A stretch of DNA of 64,000 nucleotides, taken from assembly GCA_029532415.1 (NCBI GenBank), contig JAQOTA010000058.1, positions 1,426,001-1,490,000 on the forward strand, read 5' to 3'. Each line of letters opens with the position of its first letter. Within the stretch, counting starts at the first letter, position 1. Positions 48,185-59,515 of this stretch are shown piece by piece. Source of the stretch: Marasmius tenuissimus. Lineage: Eukaryota > Basidiomycota > Agaricomycetes > Agaricales > Marasmiaceae. The notes under the pieces were generated by a model. That model was not told where the DNA came from. It searched no databases and saw only the letters and a program-made list of their open reading frames with translations. Both the position numbers and the translations under genes were made by a program.

Positions 48185-51100
48185 TCAAGTGGACGAATAG
48201 AATTCAAGTCCAAGGTGATCTCTGAACCGTAAGAACTTCTCATGTCCGAGATTCTTCGTAAACATATCTGCGGGATTATAGACTCCTTCGATGAAGAACA
48301 ATTCGACTTTGCCATCTTCAACACACGATCGAATATAATGATATTGAATATCGATGTGCTTGGTTCGGCGTTCTTGAACCGGATTAGATGCAATGAAGAT
48401 CGAGCCCTGATTGTCTCCGCAGATTGGAATAGGACCTAAGTCGATTCCAAGTTCAGAGAGTAGCGATCTTATCCAGGAAGCTTGACGACTGCAATCCGAC
48501 AGTGCCATATACTCAGCCTCAGTGGAAGAAAGAGCTACAGTCTTCTGGGCGTGTGATTGCCATGAGAAGATGCCGCCTGCTAACTTGAAGAAGTAGCCAG
48601 TAATCGAACGGCGTTTGATGGGATCGGCAGCCCAATCCGAGTCTGTGAACGCAAGAAGACCTCCATCAGAGTCACCATCGTAGACAAGTGAATAATCTGA
48701 TGTGCCAGCTAGATATCGGCAGATATAGAGTGCTTTATCGAGGTGTTCCTTTGTTGGATTAGAAGAGAACTGGGAAAGCTTCGTAACTGCATAGGCAATA
48801 TCAGGACGTGTGCCCAGCATAATGTACAGAAGCGACCCAATCACAGACTGGAATCTGGAGCGAATGGCAGGATTGACTGGACCATCGTTGGGAGTTGGCA
48901 CATAGCCAGCTGGTAAGGGCGTAGGAGCACCTTTCGCATTCTGCATCCCAAAACGTTCAAGGACTTTCTTCAGATAATCCTTTTGGTCAATCATAATCTT
49001 ATTGCCTTCGCGACGAATACTCATGCGGAGAAATTTGCTAGCATCGCCCATATCACGACATTCCCATCAAGCCATGAACTCGGCTTTCTTCTTGTCAACA
49101 AAAGCTTTGTTAGGACCCATGAAGAGTGCATCGTCAACATATATGATCACATACACAACTTCACCACTCTTCAGATCTTTGCAGATGAAGAGTCCAGCAT
49201 CAGAAGTCAGGCGTTTGAAGCCTAGTACTTCCATGGACGAGCTAAGGGTTCGCCACCACTCAAGGGCAGCTTGCTTCAGTCCATATAATGCACGACGCAG
49301 GCGTAGTACCTTACGTTCTTGGCCCTTGACTTTGAAGCCTTCAGGTTGTTCCATGTAAATCTCCTCAACAAGATCGCCATAAAGGAAGGCGTTCTTAACA
49401 TCAACAGAAGTGATGTACCAGTTCTTGAGAGCTGCAAGAGCAAGCATCATACGAACAGTTTCATAACGAACAACTGGTGAGAAGATCTCATCAAAGTCAA
49501 CACCTTCGACCTGAGAGAAACCTTTGGCAACAAGCCTCGCTTTCTTGCGACCATTCGACTTGACATCGAAGACCCATCTGTTTCTGATGGCTTTGCGACC
49601 TTTAGGCAAGTCACAGAGTTCGAAGACCTTACGCTTACGAAGTGCCTCAAGTTCTTCGTGGCAAGCAGTCTTCCATTCCTTCTGTTGCTCAACAGGCAAC
49701 TTTAGAATATCGCGGAGTGTCCACTCTCTGATGTTAGAGAAATCAGGAGTATCGGACGTTGGAAGCGAATCGTGAACTGGAACGGCATTGTTCAACAGGT
49801 AAATCACGAATCCTACTCCCCCTTCTTGGGTCAGTCTTTCGACTACGCTGTCTTCCTCATGCGACTCAGTGCTTCCACTGGGTTCTGGAGCAGGCGGAGG
49901 CAGAAGTGGACCAGGAATCCCCTTATTACCACCTTTGCCTTTCCTAGATCGCGAAGAGCTAGGGCGATCCACTGGATGTGTAGGTTCTTTATCTCCAGTG
50001 ACGTTTCTCCAAGTATTCTTATCTTCTAAGTCGCGAACAATATCTGAGGGTCTATTTGGGTTCCGCTGTTCACCAAATATGTTACCAGGTTGCGTTACAC
50101 CCTTCCGCTGCCTCGAAGACCGGCGTGGACCATCTGCTGCTGGTGCAGGCGGTGGAACGACGGGTTCGCCTGGAGGCGTCGGAGGACCAGATTGAGGGAG
50201 TGGCAAATCCCCTGGCGCAGGGCCACCTGCAGGTTTGTCAACCTGAGGTTCTGATCTCTTAGAAGGTTCGGAGCGACGTCTGAGATCTGGGAACAGAGTA
50301 TCGTCCCAATCATCATCAGAGTCTTCATCTTCCGAAGGAATGTTGGGATTTTCACCCAAAGTAAATGGTTCACTACCGACAGGTGTGAAGCCACGAGTTT
50401 TGGCATCAGGACACTTATTGTATAGCGTCTCATCGAACAGTGCAGTGCTACCTTTGAATACGGAATTATTACTTCTCATGAACAGGAAGCCTTTCATCCC
50501 ATCCTGGTAGCCGATGAAAGTCATCAACTCACTGCGAGGAGCGAGCTTATTCTTCCTACGATCTTCAGGAATGAAAACGTAGGCTGCACAACCCATAACT
50601 CGGAGATGTGAAACATCAGGTGCTTCGCCGTAAAGCATTTCGAACGGAGTTCGCCAGCTCAAACATTGCACAGGAGTGCGATTGTAGAGGTGGACGGCGT
50701 GCACATGGCAGAATTCCCACCAGGACTGAGGCATACAAGCTTCAAAGCGAAGAGCTTCAGCCTTCTCGTGAATAGTCCTGTTGAATCGTTCAGCACGACC
50801 GTTTTGTTGTGGTGTATACGGTATGCTTTGATCCCTCTGGATCCCATACTCTTTCAGTACAGCATCGAACTTTTCTCCTTTGTACTCTCCCCCTTCATCG
50901 GACATCCAGGTCTTGACAACAGCATTGAATTGCGTTTTGACCATAGTAAGGAAGTCCCTCAAAGCGGGTACTGCCTCGTCTTTCGTCTTGAGCTTGGAGG
51001 TCCAAACGTAGGACGTGCAGTCATCAAGAAAAGAGATGTAGTATTTGTACCGGTGATACGATTCAGCCGGGTACGACTTCAAATCCGAATGTATGCGTTC

Positions 51101-53596
51101 AAACGGTTTAGAAGCTCTCGTTGTAGAGTTAGGGAACGATTTTTCATGCATCTTGCCTTCAGCACAACCACGACACAGAGGTGTCTTCTTAGTAGGCATC
51201 TTAAGGTCAAGTGGGAAACCTTGCGTATGTTTCCGAGCTTTATTCAGGGCTTTATCCGATGGATGCCCAAAGCGTCTGTGCTCAATATCGTAGTCGACGT
51301 TATAAACGACCGACTTGGCCATTAAAACCTCAGCAGATGCTTTCCGCGAGTGTACCCAATAAATGGTTTGACCAGGCATATGAGGGTAGGAAACAAGCGA
51401 CTGTCGTCGCTGTGATGAGTAGAAGGCTAACTTCTTCGCGTTTCCACGAATTGATAGACCATCTTGAAGGAACTCTCCCATTGATAGTAGACGTATGTCC
51501 AATTGAGGTATGTAATAGACAGGGTAGAGACGCGAAACACGCTCTGTAAGTTTCCCGTCATGTCCTTCAACGTTATGCTTAATGAAGACTGTGCCTTTAC
51601 CCTTGATCTGTATAGGGTTGCCCTTATTCGCAGTATTTACGATAGGACCATCAAGCGATTCATATTCAGCAAAGTCATTCATATCATTCGTGAAATGAGA
51701 GGAGGCACCAGAATCAAGGAGCCAACCCTGTGCATTGTTCACACTTTTCTTTCCCTTACATTGAGTACACCCCACGAAGTGGGAACTGATTGCATGACAA
51801 TATGTTACAAGTGATTCCAGATCACTACTACTACCGCGCGAACTACTGATACCAACTAATTGGGAGCAGCGCTGTAGGTTTGCATCAGTTTGGGAAAGCA
51901 GGTCAAGATATGGAACTTGCCTGTCATCATGGAACGATCCAAGAGAGACGTCATCCGGGACGTCCTCAACCCCTGCAGCTTCAGCAATATCGTTGTCAAC
52001 ATCATTACCGAATAGAGAGGTCATGTCTTCCATACCGTCGTCAGATCCCCAGTCCATCTCTACATCTTCATCAGGATCAGCGCTACGAGAGCGTTTAGAA
52101 GAAGTAGAAGAAGGAGATCCGGCTCCCTCATATCCCTCATCATCCTCCAAAAGACGCTTGGACGAGGACGCACGTGGTTGTTCAATGCGGTCCTGGAGCG
52201 AACGATTGGCGGCGGACGTGACGATCTGTTCGAAGGGTTTGAGATACCACACCGTCTTAGGGGCACCAAGTCTGTCAGCAAGGGAACGTGCTCCACGGAC
52301 ATCATCAAATACTGACTGAGATGGCTTGAAGCCAGTGAAGGACTGCATAGCAGCCGGGTTCTTCTTAACAGCTGGCTGAGGGACAGTACTGTCACAGGAC
52401 TTGTCCCAGTGACCGGTGAAGTGAGCTGGGGGCGGTGATTCCATAGCGCGAACAGGAGGGGCGCTGGCGATCTCAGCGCGCAAGGAGTTGTTGACCGCGT
52501 TCAACGCGATACGTTCCCTGCGATCGGTGATCGAGGAGTAAGGACGGATAGGAGTGGGGGAAGCTACGACGGATGCATAGGATGCCAGATGGGAGTGACC
52601 ATGCGACCGGTTGTTACCACCGTTGTTACCGCCGGCGTTGCCGGGACCCTGATGCTGGTTGATACCACCGCGGGTACCACGCTGCTGCTGCTTCTTCTTC
52701 TTACCGTTGTTCTGGTTCGAAGAAGAACGTTGCTGCTGCTGCTGCTGTGGTTGACGCTGCTGGCCACGCTGCTGCTGTCCGCGCTGCTGACGTTGCTGCG
52801 GCGGACGCTGCTGCTGACCAAAAGAAGGTTCGCGGTTACCAGCACGCTTGACTGCAGAGAGGCGGTTGGCAAGCTGAGGGTTCTGACGTTCATATTCAAC
52901 CATGATGGCTTCATGTACGTCACCAACGGTGAGGGCAGTGTCACTATCAGGATCTCTTGAGAAATCATGAAGAGATTTTGAGGAAGCGGCGTCCCATTCG
53001 GGAGGAATAGCTGCGATGAGAAGGAGGGCTTTGATCAACTCGGGGAGTTCAACCCCGACCTCGGCAAGACGTTCAATGTAGTGTTTGAACTTGGCGATGC
53101 CAGCCTGGGGATGGCTGGTAGTAAGCCGGAAGGACACCAGTTTAACGAAGTCGCCATAAATGGCAGACAAGGTTGGTTCGCCATAGGTGGTGACAATGGT
53201 GGACCAGGCTTTGGCAGCGTCCATGTCCTTGAGAGGTTCAAAGACTTCCTTCGTAGAGGTCAACTGAATGATACCCATCAGCTGGAGGTCTTTCTCTTCC
53301 CATGCTTCCAGCGCGGTATTATATGCCGTAATCTGGGCATCGGTGGGAGGGTGACAATCAGGTTCGTCGTCACTGTCAGTTCCAGCTGCAGGCTGAGCAG
53401 TTCCACCAGGGGGAGTAGTGACCGTAATGGTCGGAACAATAGGTTCCCCCAGCGGGTACGTAGGCTTCTTAGCCGCACCAGTAAGGTGACGATAAAGGCC
53501 TTGAGCCTTGGTTACAGCTTCCATTTCGCCGTTATAGGTCTGGCGGAATCCAGTGCCGTCGAAGCGACCGGAGAAGAATTTCTTAACGTCGAACAT
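48185..53596 (-). pseudogene. gag-pol of copia copy 2 with one in-frame stop
   Basis: One frame of 1,803 codons from the ATG at 53596, interrupted by TGA at 49067-49069 in the thumb region of reverse transcriptase; copy 1 has CGA there. Everything else looks functional: protease DSGASSHF (about residue 628), integrase Asp at HSDLKSY (about 837), second Asp in WMSDEGGEYKGE (about 898), Glu in QQNGRAERFNRT (about 935), YVDDALFMG (about 1486). After the stop come the RNase H motifs FTDSDWA, SSTEAEYMALSD and TKHIDIQYHYIR. Gag again has a Gln/Arg-rich tract and a Gly/Asn/His-rich tract but no CCHC knuckle. A single readthrough or repair would leave a complete polyprotein, so mobility in the recent past is likely. 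Confidence 0.92.
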
Positions 53597-53796
53597 GGTA
53601 GTAAGATGTTTAGAGGTTTGGTGTTGGATCTAGAAAAGACAGCATCAGCATGCGTCTAATCAACACAGGGAACAGCCATCAAGGCGCTATGCTCTACGAG
53701 GAGCATTGGATCCTTGAGATCCGATGTCGTCGAAGGACGTACATCAATGCCATAGATCGAGCACTCAATTAAGAGGTCGATGGCAACATGCAGGTC

Positions 53797-53895
53797 TAGC
53801 CTGGCTAGCCGATGACAGCAGCCTAGGGGCGCTTGTCGCTGACAGCAGCCTAGGGGCGCTTGTCGCTGACAGCAGCCATTAAAGGCGCTCGTCAT
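53797..53895 (-). repeat. Leader tandem repeat of copia copy 2
   Basis: Three units, the last partial, of a 27-bp repeat containing GACAGCAGCCTAGGGGCGCT (+ strand view), one more than in copy 1. The tract lies between the primer-binding site and gag. Confidence 0.7.
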
Positions 53896-53924
53896 TGTAG
53901 TCGGGCTAACCGGGGCCCATAACC

Positions 53925-54236
53925 TGATGAGCCGGCATGACGCCTAGCGCAGAGGACTACAACATAGCTACACTACTACTTACCAGAGAGGAGTTTAGAG
54001 AGATAGAGGCGAGACGTAGAAGCTCAAGCACACTGTAGATTCATGTAGAGAACTACGAGCTTATATACATGTAGAGACTATAGTGAATACCATATAAGGA
54101 CGATAATAGAAATTGTACATATGATCATAAGTAGAAATGATAAATGGAACAAATAGTCCCGCATAATATAATGGCGGGAAGTATGAACCGGGACTTCGGA
54201 TATACCGGGATCTAATTATAGTCCACGGATTCAACA
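53925..54236 (-). repeat. 5' LTR of copia copy 2
   Basis: 312 bp, TG...CA in element orientation; the primer-binding site lies at 53910-53924. Confidence 0.95.
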
Positions 54237-54241
54237 AGCTG

Positions 54242-54614
54242 TAGCTATAGGGTAAGAGTAACAGCTCAATAATAGCCTGCATGTATCCGACAATGACTGC
54301 CAGCCCGACCATGCCTTCTAATCGTCTGTAGATTTGACGGCCTCTGATCATGCCAATGAGTCTGGCGGAGTTTGATCATCCCTGTCATTCTGACACGTCT
54401 TGCCATTCTATCTCAGCGTGGCAGAACTTGGTCGGTAAGTGGTCATCTTATTTCATTTGGAGTGTTACTGATCATTCTTGGGCATACTTATAGCTATGGT
54501 AAGTATACGAAATTATTATGCTACCTGAACAGAAAAGCCATCACCCATCAGCCAGTGCCCAGAGAGCTCCAGGGTGAAGAGTCCTGGTCGTGACTGGCGG
54601 GGCTCATCAACTAG
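54242..54614. other. Right subterminal region of the DNA transposon, part 2
   Basis: Continuation of 46,263-47,830 beyond copia copy 2. No gene or clear repeat seen. Confidence 0.4.
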
Positions 54615-54644
54615 TGGTCAGGGTGGCCTGGGTTCGCTGGTGTA
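54615..54644 (-). repeat. Right terminal inverted repeat
   Basis: Reads TGGTCAGGGTGGCCTGGGTT at its inner end; reverse complement of 32792-32821 with one mismatch. Confidence 0.9.
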
Positions 54645-54910
54645 GTAGTACCGAGATCATACATACTCTTTGCATCTCAAAACTCATTCTACATGGTATA
54701 TAACTGTAAAAGTAGAGACCAGTATCACCTTGTGAACATTCTGACTGGACTCTGGTGAATTTCTTGACTGTCGGGAGGACATTGAGTACGGGTGCGATAG
54801 AAAGTCATCGACGGTCAGTGGGGGCTGCTTCCGGTGCTTCGGCGCTGGAGATTTCGTGATGCGTAGCTTCGGCGTTATGGAAATCTTTTATACAGGTGAT
54901 GCGAAAATTG

Positions 54911-55142
54911 ATGCCGCTTCCTAATATAGAAAATAGCTCCGAAATGCGCGCGGCAGGTGACAGGTGCTCCTCCAGCCCCCTCCAGCTCGTATAACTCAAA
55001 TTCTTTCGTTCATAAAACCATAATATCACAACCTGAGAGCTCATAAAAATTTATGTGAGCTCTACATAAACATTTCGGGATATTGCATACAGCACAAAGT
55101 TTACTTCCCCGCTGTCGGAGATAGTTCCATATTAGGAAGCGG
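54911..55142. mobile_element. Small fold-back element, MITE-like
   Basis: Inverted arms of about 30 bp (GCCGCTTCCTAATATAGAA at 54911 and its near complement ending at 55140) enclose about 170 bp. A palindrome, GAGCTCATAAA..TATGTGAGCTC, sits at about 55037-55064. No target duplication could be fixed. Confidence 0.5.
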
Positions 55143-55185
55143 CTCACCTACATGCCGGCAATGCCGTTCGCAATATTTCACCTTA

Positions 55186-55528
55186 CAGCCGTTTGCATAT
55201 CCCTAGAATAATTTCGCACGACCCCACATACTTGATCTGTTTACTTCCAAACAACTCCACGTGAGCAAACTCAATTGGATGACGCGTCGAGACGCGTCGC
55301 GACTCGCGGCTCATACTGGTTAAGCACTCTCAATCTGACAAGGAACCACGCCGTTGACCAGGTTTGTTTCTTCATCTCGTTCTGAAAGCTTCACCGAGCG
55401 AATAATGGATGAAGGCCACTAGGATTCTACTCGAGAACTGAGGTTCTGGCCATGTGCGATTGTTTGGCCATAAACAGATCAACTGTGTGGAGTCGTGCGA
55501 AATTATTCTAGGGATATGCAAACGGCTG
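55186..55528. mobile_element. MITE of 343 bp, TA-flanked
   Basis: Arms begin CAGCCGTTTGCATATCCCTA and are identical for about 38 bp, then similar for another 40 bp. TA lies on both sides (55184-55185 and 55529-55530). TA target and CAG terminus fit a non-autonomous Tc1/mariner-type element, but the superfamily is not proven. It has no coding capacity. Confidence 0.75.
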
Positions 55529-56801
55529 TAATATCTCTCAGAATCTGTGGCGCCGGAAATGCCGCAAGCCGTTTGCTTTGCAGGAACAGCAGCTCCTATG
55601 CAAAGCCGGGACTTCATACATGATTCATACTGGGACCACACACAAAGCCGCCTATACATCAAAACTGGGAAAAGTGCCTCGAGGCAGGTAAGGGGTACAA
55701 TCGTCCGGGAAGTGGTAGGTACACGAGTATAAGTAGACCAATCTTCAAGGGACCTCGCCCAATGCTGGTACCAATAGGTCGGCCCGTATCCTGGTAGTCG
55801 GGTAGACCAATGAATATTTGATGGAAAATAGTCTTATAGATTTCATTGATTATCGTACACAACATATGTGTCATATTTGTTGAAGCCTTTCGGATCTACA
55901 AATGAAAATGTATAACTCAAAGGTAGAGGAGTGGATCGTCTGTCAACATCCCGCCCGCCAAATCCCCTACGTGTCCATATGTGACCTTGAAGCGGCACCC
56001 CAACCCCCAAGGCCTCACGGCGGTCTGATCAATGACCCAGGGACTGCCAAGTTGATGGCAATGGCAATTTGAACGAATTGGTTTTGTTCTCATCTTACTC
56101 CATCCACTACCGCTGCGTCCAAACTCCTCTTTCCCCGAAGGTAGGGTCGTCTTCGCAGTCTTCAGCATCGACGAATGAAACTTGATGCCATGTGCATGTG
56201 CGTTGCAATTGCTCCTGACTTGAAAGTTGAAACGATTCATTGCGTCCCCCTCGTGCCTCTGGATTGCGGCACGAGGCACGAGAGCGGCGGGTGAATGGCC
56301 TCGAGTCTGCAATTGCTTGTCCTCTAAAAGGAGGCTCAAGCGTAAGCGTCAAGCTCTAAGTCTAGATTTGTCGTGGATGTCTCACCTCAGTCCTCAAGGC
56401 CTCAAGGCCGCTTGTGGCCTTTGTTTAGATTGGTGGTGGGCTTGAGCATTCATTAATATTCATTCGCTGACAAGTTTCCATGAACGCGTGGCCTCAAGCC
56501 TTCGATACAATGCTAACGGCTGCTGATCATAAGCTTCGTTGCAGTGAGATCCGAGTACATTCTATCAAGAACCTGATAATCGATACGAAGGGACCGCAAA
56601 TGCTGCAAACAAGCCAGTATCCTGTCGGCATTCATACACGCGGCATGCTGATCGAACGACCTAAACCGCCCCTTGCTCAAGCGCTCACTATGATCGATCA
56701 ATGGCCCACAATGCGGTATAACCATCGCTCGAAACTTGACTTAAACTCACTGCTCGCCCGCTGACTTGTACCAGATCAGAAACGACGACAAGGTCTTCTA
56801 A
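55529..56801. other. Intergenic stretch, nothing supported
   Basis: Low-complexity runs such as CCTCAAGGCCTCAAGGCCG near 56390 occur. No gene or RNA was recognised. Confidence 0.5.
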
Positions 56802-58618
56802 ATGCAGAACTTGAACTACGGGAGGGACCAGAATCTCAATAATGGTTCCGGGCAAATGACCATAAACAACTGTAAGTACTGGGCGTGTTGATGTTCGTTG
56901 CGTTAAAATTATTTGTAGCGGGGCGATGGAAGGCCTCTTCACCATCTTTTCCTCCGCCACACGCCTTCCCTGCGCTTGGAAACGGTGGTAGAGACCAGAG
57001 CACCAATAGCGGTATCAGTGCTCTCGCCATGAGTAACGGTGAGCGTTTAATCCTCGTCCGTTAAGCCCCAGTGCATGATGCTCACGATAAAACCTTGTTG
57101 AAGACGAGATAGATAGGAGCGAACGGCGCGGGCCCACTGATGTGCCCAGACCGATTCCCAAACTTGTTAATCCTAGGCCATCAAGCGGAAGGCAGCTCAC
57201 ACCCGAGAAGCTCAGACGGGAAGAAAATTCCTTCCAGCAATTGCTTGACAATTCCGAGCAGTATGAAGACATACTGACAGTCGATGGTGAGGATGCACAA
57301 GAGTTACTCAACGATTGGCAACGGGTACGCTTCAGCAGATTTTACGGTGTTTGAGTGGATGGCTAACAAGAATTCTTGATAGCTGAGCGAGTGCACTAAC
57401 GATAAAGAACTCCGATTGCAAATTGTGCATGCGATCGTCAAACTCGCCGACAACAGCGGTCTATTTCCCGAGTGTCTATGGATTGGGGAAATGAAGAACC
57501 TCAGTAAACGTCCAGCGGAGGTTGGGGTTTTTGCGGACATCTGGACGGGGAATCTGAATGGTGCAAAGGTGGCCGTGAAAGTAGTGCGACATCGGATTGA
57601 TGCCCAGAAACGCGAAAGGGTGGTAAAGGTGAGGTCCGCTTTCATATCACCCCTGCGGGCCATTTAATAATCCTCCCAAGGCATCTACACGAGAAGCGAT
57701 GGTTTGGCGAAACCTGGACCACCCCAACATCTTGCCGTTTACCGGGATCTATTGGTTTAACGGTGATCAAGAACAGATATCCTTAGTGTCTCCGTGGATA
57801 GAGAATGGAAACCTTCTTCAATTTCTGAAGGGTCACCCGGAACTTGATGCTGAAAGTCAATTAATATTGGTAAAGGGCTTGTCCGAATCCCTCGTCTTAC
57901 GCTGTCTGACACGTTTCCGTAGGCGAAAGACGTTGCCCAGGGTCTCGCCTACCTCCACGACCTCAAGATCGTCCACGGAGACTTGAAAAGTGTAAGTATC
58001 AGTGCGTCCTTCGATGGATCATTCTCTCACCTCACTCCATCAAAGTACAACGTCCTGATCACACCCGACCGCACAGCATGCATAACCGACCTCGCGCTAT
58101 CGCGTGTTGTCGACGCTGAGGAAGCGACGGGGCTTTCTACTGCGTCAAGTTGCTGGCGACCAATCCGCTGGCTTGCTCCTGAACGACTAACGAGTGGAGG
58201 GAGGTCTATCATCTCTCCAGAGAGTGATATCTACGGCTTTGGCTGCGTTTGCTATGAGGTCAGTCTCCCAATTTCGTGAGCGACGGGTAGTAACCCCTAT
58301 CTGCAGATTTACGCGAAAAGTGTTCCCTTCGAGGACGTTGAGGAGTATAGAATTTACAACGTCGTCGTGGTTCAGAAACAACATCCCAAACCTCCACCCC
58401 AAACGCCAGATGCGATGCGGCGATTGATGGAGGCGTGTTGGAGTACAGAACCGGCTTCTCGTCCCAAGGCAGCGGACATAGTAGAAGAAATCGGATGCAT
58501 ACAGACAGGTCGCCCGGGTCCAATTGGATCTGCAGAAACCCCTATACCTGCTAATGCACAAGGTTTGTTTGGGAGTCTCTACAACTGGCTCTTAGGATGG
58601 TTCACGTCGTTAATTTGA
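56802..58618 (+). CDS. TKL-type protein kinase C, apparently complete
   Basis: Eight exons (56802-56871, 56919-57038, 57104-57324, 57383-57628, 57681-57869, 57923-57991, 58046-58258, 58307-58618) close in frame as 479 aa. Exon 1 encodes GRDQNLNNGSGQMTINN, the motif shared with kinases A and B. A Ser/Pro-rich linker and a helical domain (about 65-185) precede the kinase domain. Landmarks: EVGVFADIWTG (nucleotide loop), VAVKVVRH (lysine), LVSPWIENGNL (hinge), IVHGDLKSYNVLI (catalytic loop), ITDLALSR (DLA instead of DFG), IRWLAPERL (APE), SDIYGFGCVCYEI, ACWSTEPASRPKAAD (C-lobe). The C-terminus is aromatic and hydrophobic (FGSLYNWLLGWFTSLI) and could bind a membrane. Serine/threonine or dual activity is likely from the family. 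Confidence 0.85.
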
Positions 58619-59515
58619 CGGTTACATGTATGGTCGATCGACCAATCAATAGACTACTTATTGTTGCTTGCCCGGTGGCAGGATATGTCCACATGCCTAC
58701 AGCACTGAATGGCCATAAGGACCCGGCGAGAACCTCCTCAAAGTTTCAGATTGAATACGTGACAACCTCTTAGCTCCTCGTTCTACCTCTCATTTATATC
58801 TCGGCGTCCCCCCAACCAGCACTTATTGACGAATCATCCGATCAAAACTGAAGTACTGAGGCGAGCAAGATTTCGGTAGATTGTGTTGTTTTTTGGAATT
58901 GGGTTGGGGGGCTTGCAAGGAGAGCACAGGTACCGATTTCGAGCGCTATGGAGAGGGGCAAGTAAGAAATTAACCATGGTCGTGAATGCGGCTTTGAATT
59001 AGTCCCGTTCGCTCGTGGGGGAAGGAACTCACTCGCCCCGGTCACAGCGTAGTCTTTCCTAATATTATATCGCTCTCAGGATTCGGATCGACACGTTCTC
59101 CTCGAATCTCATGCGCCTTGTGTCCGTATACTAGGAGTAGAAGACGTGGAATGTTGCAACATTGCACGCAGAATTATGCACCTACATCATGAAGCTGGGG
59201 CGTACCGCCTGAGATCAATCGGCAGGGAAAAAAGGCATATTTCAATTGAGTAGTACTAACCAGCCAGTTCTAATGACATGTACGCGCTGCTTCCTCGAGG
59301 CTCGCGATCGGCCTTTCTACAAACTAAAGATTGAAGAGTATTTCGCAATTCGTGAATCGTCGACATAAATCACCGAAGCCGATTGTCGCGAAGATGTTTG
59401 GAATTATTCGGTGAGTGCATCGATATGTGAATAAGAGGATGAGAGGGCGAAGGTCTCGGAGACGACCGTGACGGCCTCTCTCGTGGTTGACTAGTGACTA
59501 GTGACCAGTGGTAAG
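58619..59515. other. Intergenic stretch, nothing supported
   Basis: No gene, RNA or repeat that I can defend. Confidence 0.5.

Larger units (their letters stand above)
47831..54236 (-). mobile_element. Ty1/copia retrotransposon, copy 2 (full length)
   Basis: 6,406 bp on minus with 312-bp LTRs and TSD AGCTG (47826-47830 and 54237-54241). The LTRs differ at one site, a CpG (CATGATGCC versus CATGACGCC), so the insertion is very young. Same family as copy 1. Confidence 0.95.
32792..54644. mobile_element. Composite TIR DNA transposon with DUF6589 and RecQ-like genes
   Basis: A 30-bp inverted repeat (29/30) bounds the unit: left 32792-32821, right 54615-54644. Inside lie a DUF6589 gene on + and a RecQ-like helicase gene on -, tail to tail. 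Three later insertions, each with its own perfect 5-bp TSD, account for 13.2 kb: a solo LTR and two copia elements. Subtracting them and one TSD each leaves about 8.6 kb. A TA dinucleotide flanks both ends if the terminus is taken as CACCAGCG, so a TA target duplication is possible but not proven. Both genes carry stops and frameshifts, so this copy is dead. The DUF6589 protein is the only transposase candidate. I recall a helicase-bearing lineage of the Academ superfamily (AcademH) in fungi and animals, and this element should be compared with it. Confidence 0.8.

Noticed and set aside
39886..54236. Classical RIP as the cause of the copia mutations
   Set aside because: The differences sit at CpG, not mainly at CpA, so RIP of the ascomycete type does not fit.
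32780..54660. Longer target duplication around the DNA transposon
   Set aside because: Only TA is shared by both flanks; the neighbouring CTACT and GTAGT are inverted, not direct, copies.
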